Assembly (NCBI GenBank): GCA_023663805.1
Contig: JAMPGR010000013.1
Location: forward strand, 1-34,975
From: Clostridium sp.
GTDB lineage: Bacteria; Bacteroidota; Bacteroidia; Bacteroidales; Muribaculaceae
Direction: 5' to 3'
Length of the DNA: 34,975 nt
Shown: positions 34,939 to 34,975 of the stretch, one piece after another
Layout: every line of letters begins with the position of its first letter
Position numbering within the stretch: position 1 is the stretch's first letter
Notes under the pieces: model-generated
What the model was told of the DNA's origin: nothing
Seen by the model: only the letters and a program-made list of their open reading frames with translations
The model's database searches: none
Translations under genes and position numbers: made by a program

Positions 34939-34975
34939 ATGCTTATAAACACTGCCCGATTCGTCGTCAGTAACA
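34939..34975 (+). CDS. engB: Start of a probable EngB/YsxC GTPase gene, cut by the window edge
   Basis: ATG at 34939 opens a frame of 12 codons, MLINTARFVVSN, that continues past the end. This agrees with the N-terminus of EngB/YihA GTPases, which begin with a short strand such as 'I-x-x-A-x-F-V-x-S' ahead of the P-loop; the P-loop itself is outside the window. EngB acts in 50S ribosome assembly. The identification rests on very little sequence. Confidence 0.5.
   Translation, partial: MLINTARFVVSN

Overview
The window looks like a chromosomal piece of a high-GC member of the Bacteroidales (Bacteroidota). Most transcription units are preceded by the Bacteroidetes -7 box TAnnTTTG, and Shine-Dalgarno sequences are scarce. 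Gene content also fits: PorT-like and DcaP-like outer-membrane barrels, a DUF4301 protein, a periplasmic GH3/beta-lactamase fusion and a GlnS-type synthetase. Family level is uncertain; a Muribaculaceae- or Rikenellaceae-like genome is a guess from base composition only. No rRNA, tRNA, insertion sequence or CRISPR array is visible.

Layout. 1-625 (minus): AT-rich, unrecognised partial gene, divergent from the next unit. 776-8182 (plus): five overlapping genes: a zinc-type dehydrogenase, an AsnB-like glutamine amidotransferase, a SAM methyltransferase, a free-standing adenylation-carrier-reductase (A-T-R) NRPS-like enzyme and a NadR-like NMN adenylyltransferase/nucleoside kinase. The unit ends in a perfect 50-bp palindromic terminator shared with groEL. 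This is the most interesting part: a compact putative biosynthetic operon for an amino-acid-derived aldehyde or alcohol, with amidation and methylation. 8214-12996 (minus): groEL and groES, the latter with a sigma54-like GG-N10-GC element and an upstream inverted repeat, then alaS. 13221-15928 (plus): an outer-membrane barrel and a secreted TPR protein. 16019-23571 (plus): a probable operon glnS, TPR-like hypothetical, typA/bipA, two half-size chromate-family transporters, folC. It converges with ridA (minus), whose 3' end overlaps folC. 24029-28805 (plus): an exported 5'-nucleotidase, a GH3/serine-hydrolase fusion and a small TPR protein, driven from a compact divergent promoter shared with ridA. 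28924-34975 (plus): phosphohexomutase, DcaP-like porin, DUF4301, an Eis-like acetyltransferase, and the first 12 codons of a gene that looks like engB.

Working together. The right three quarters is core and envelope housekeeping: translation, chaperonin, folate, salvage of nucleotides and cell-wall sugars, sugar-phosphate interconversion. The left quarter is accessory. The methyltransferase is visibly AT-richer than the genes around it, and so is the partial gene at the left edge, which suggests mosaic assembly. There is no gene-free stretch over about 300 bases; the largest gaps (207 bp before groES, 224 bp between alaS and the barrel gene, about 150 bp at 626-775) are accounted for by promoters and terminators.
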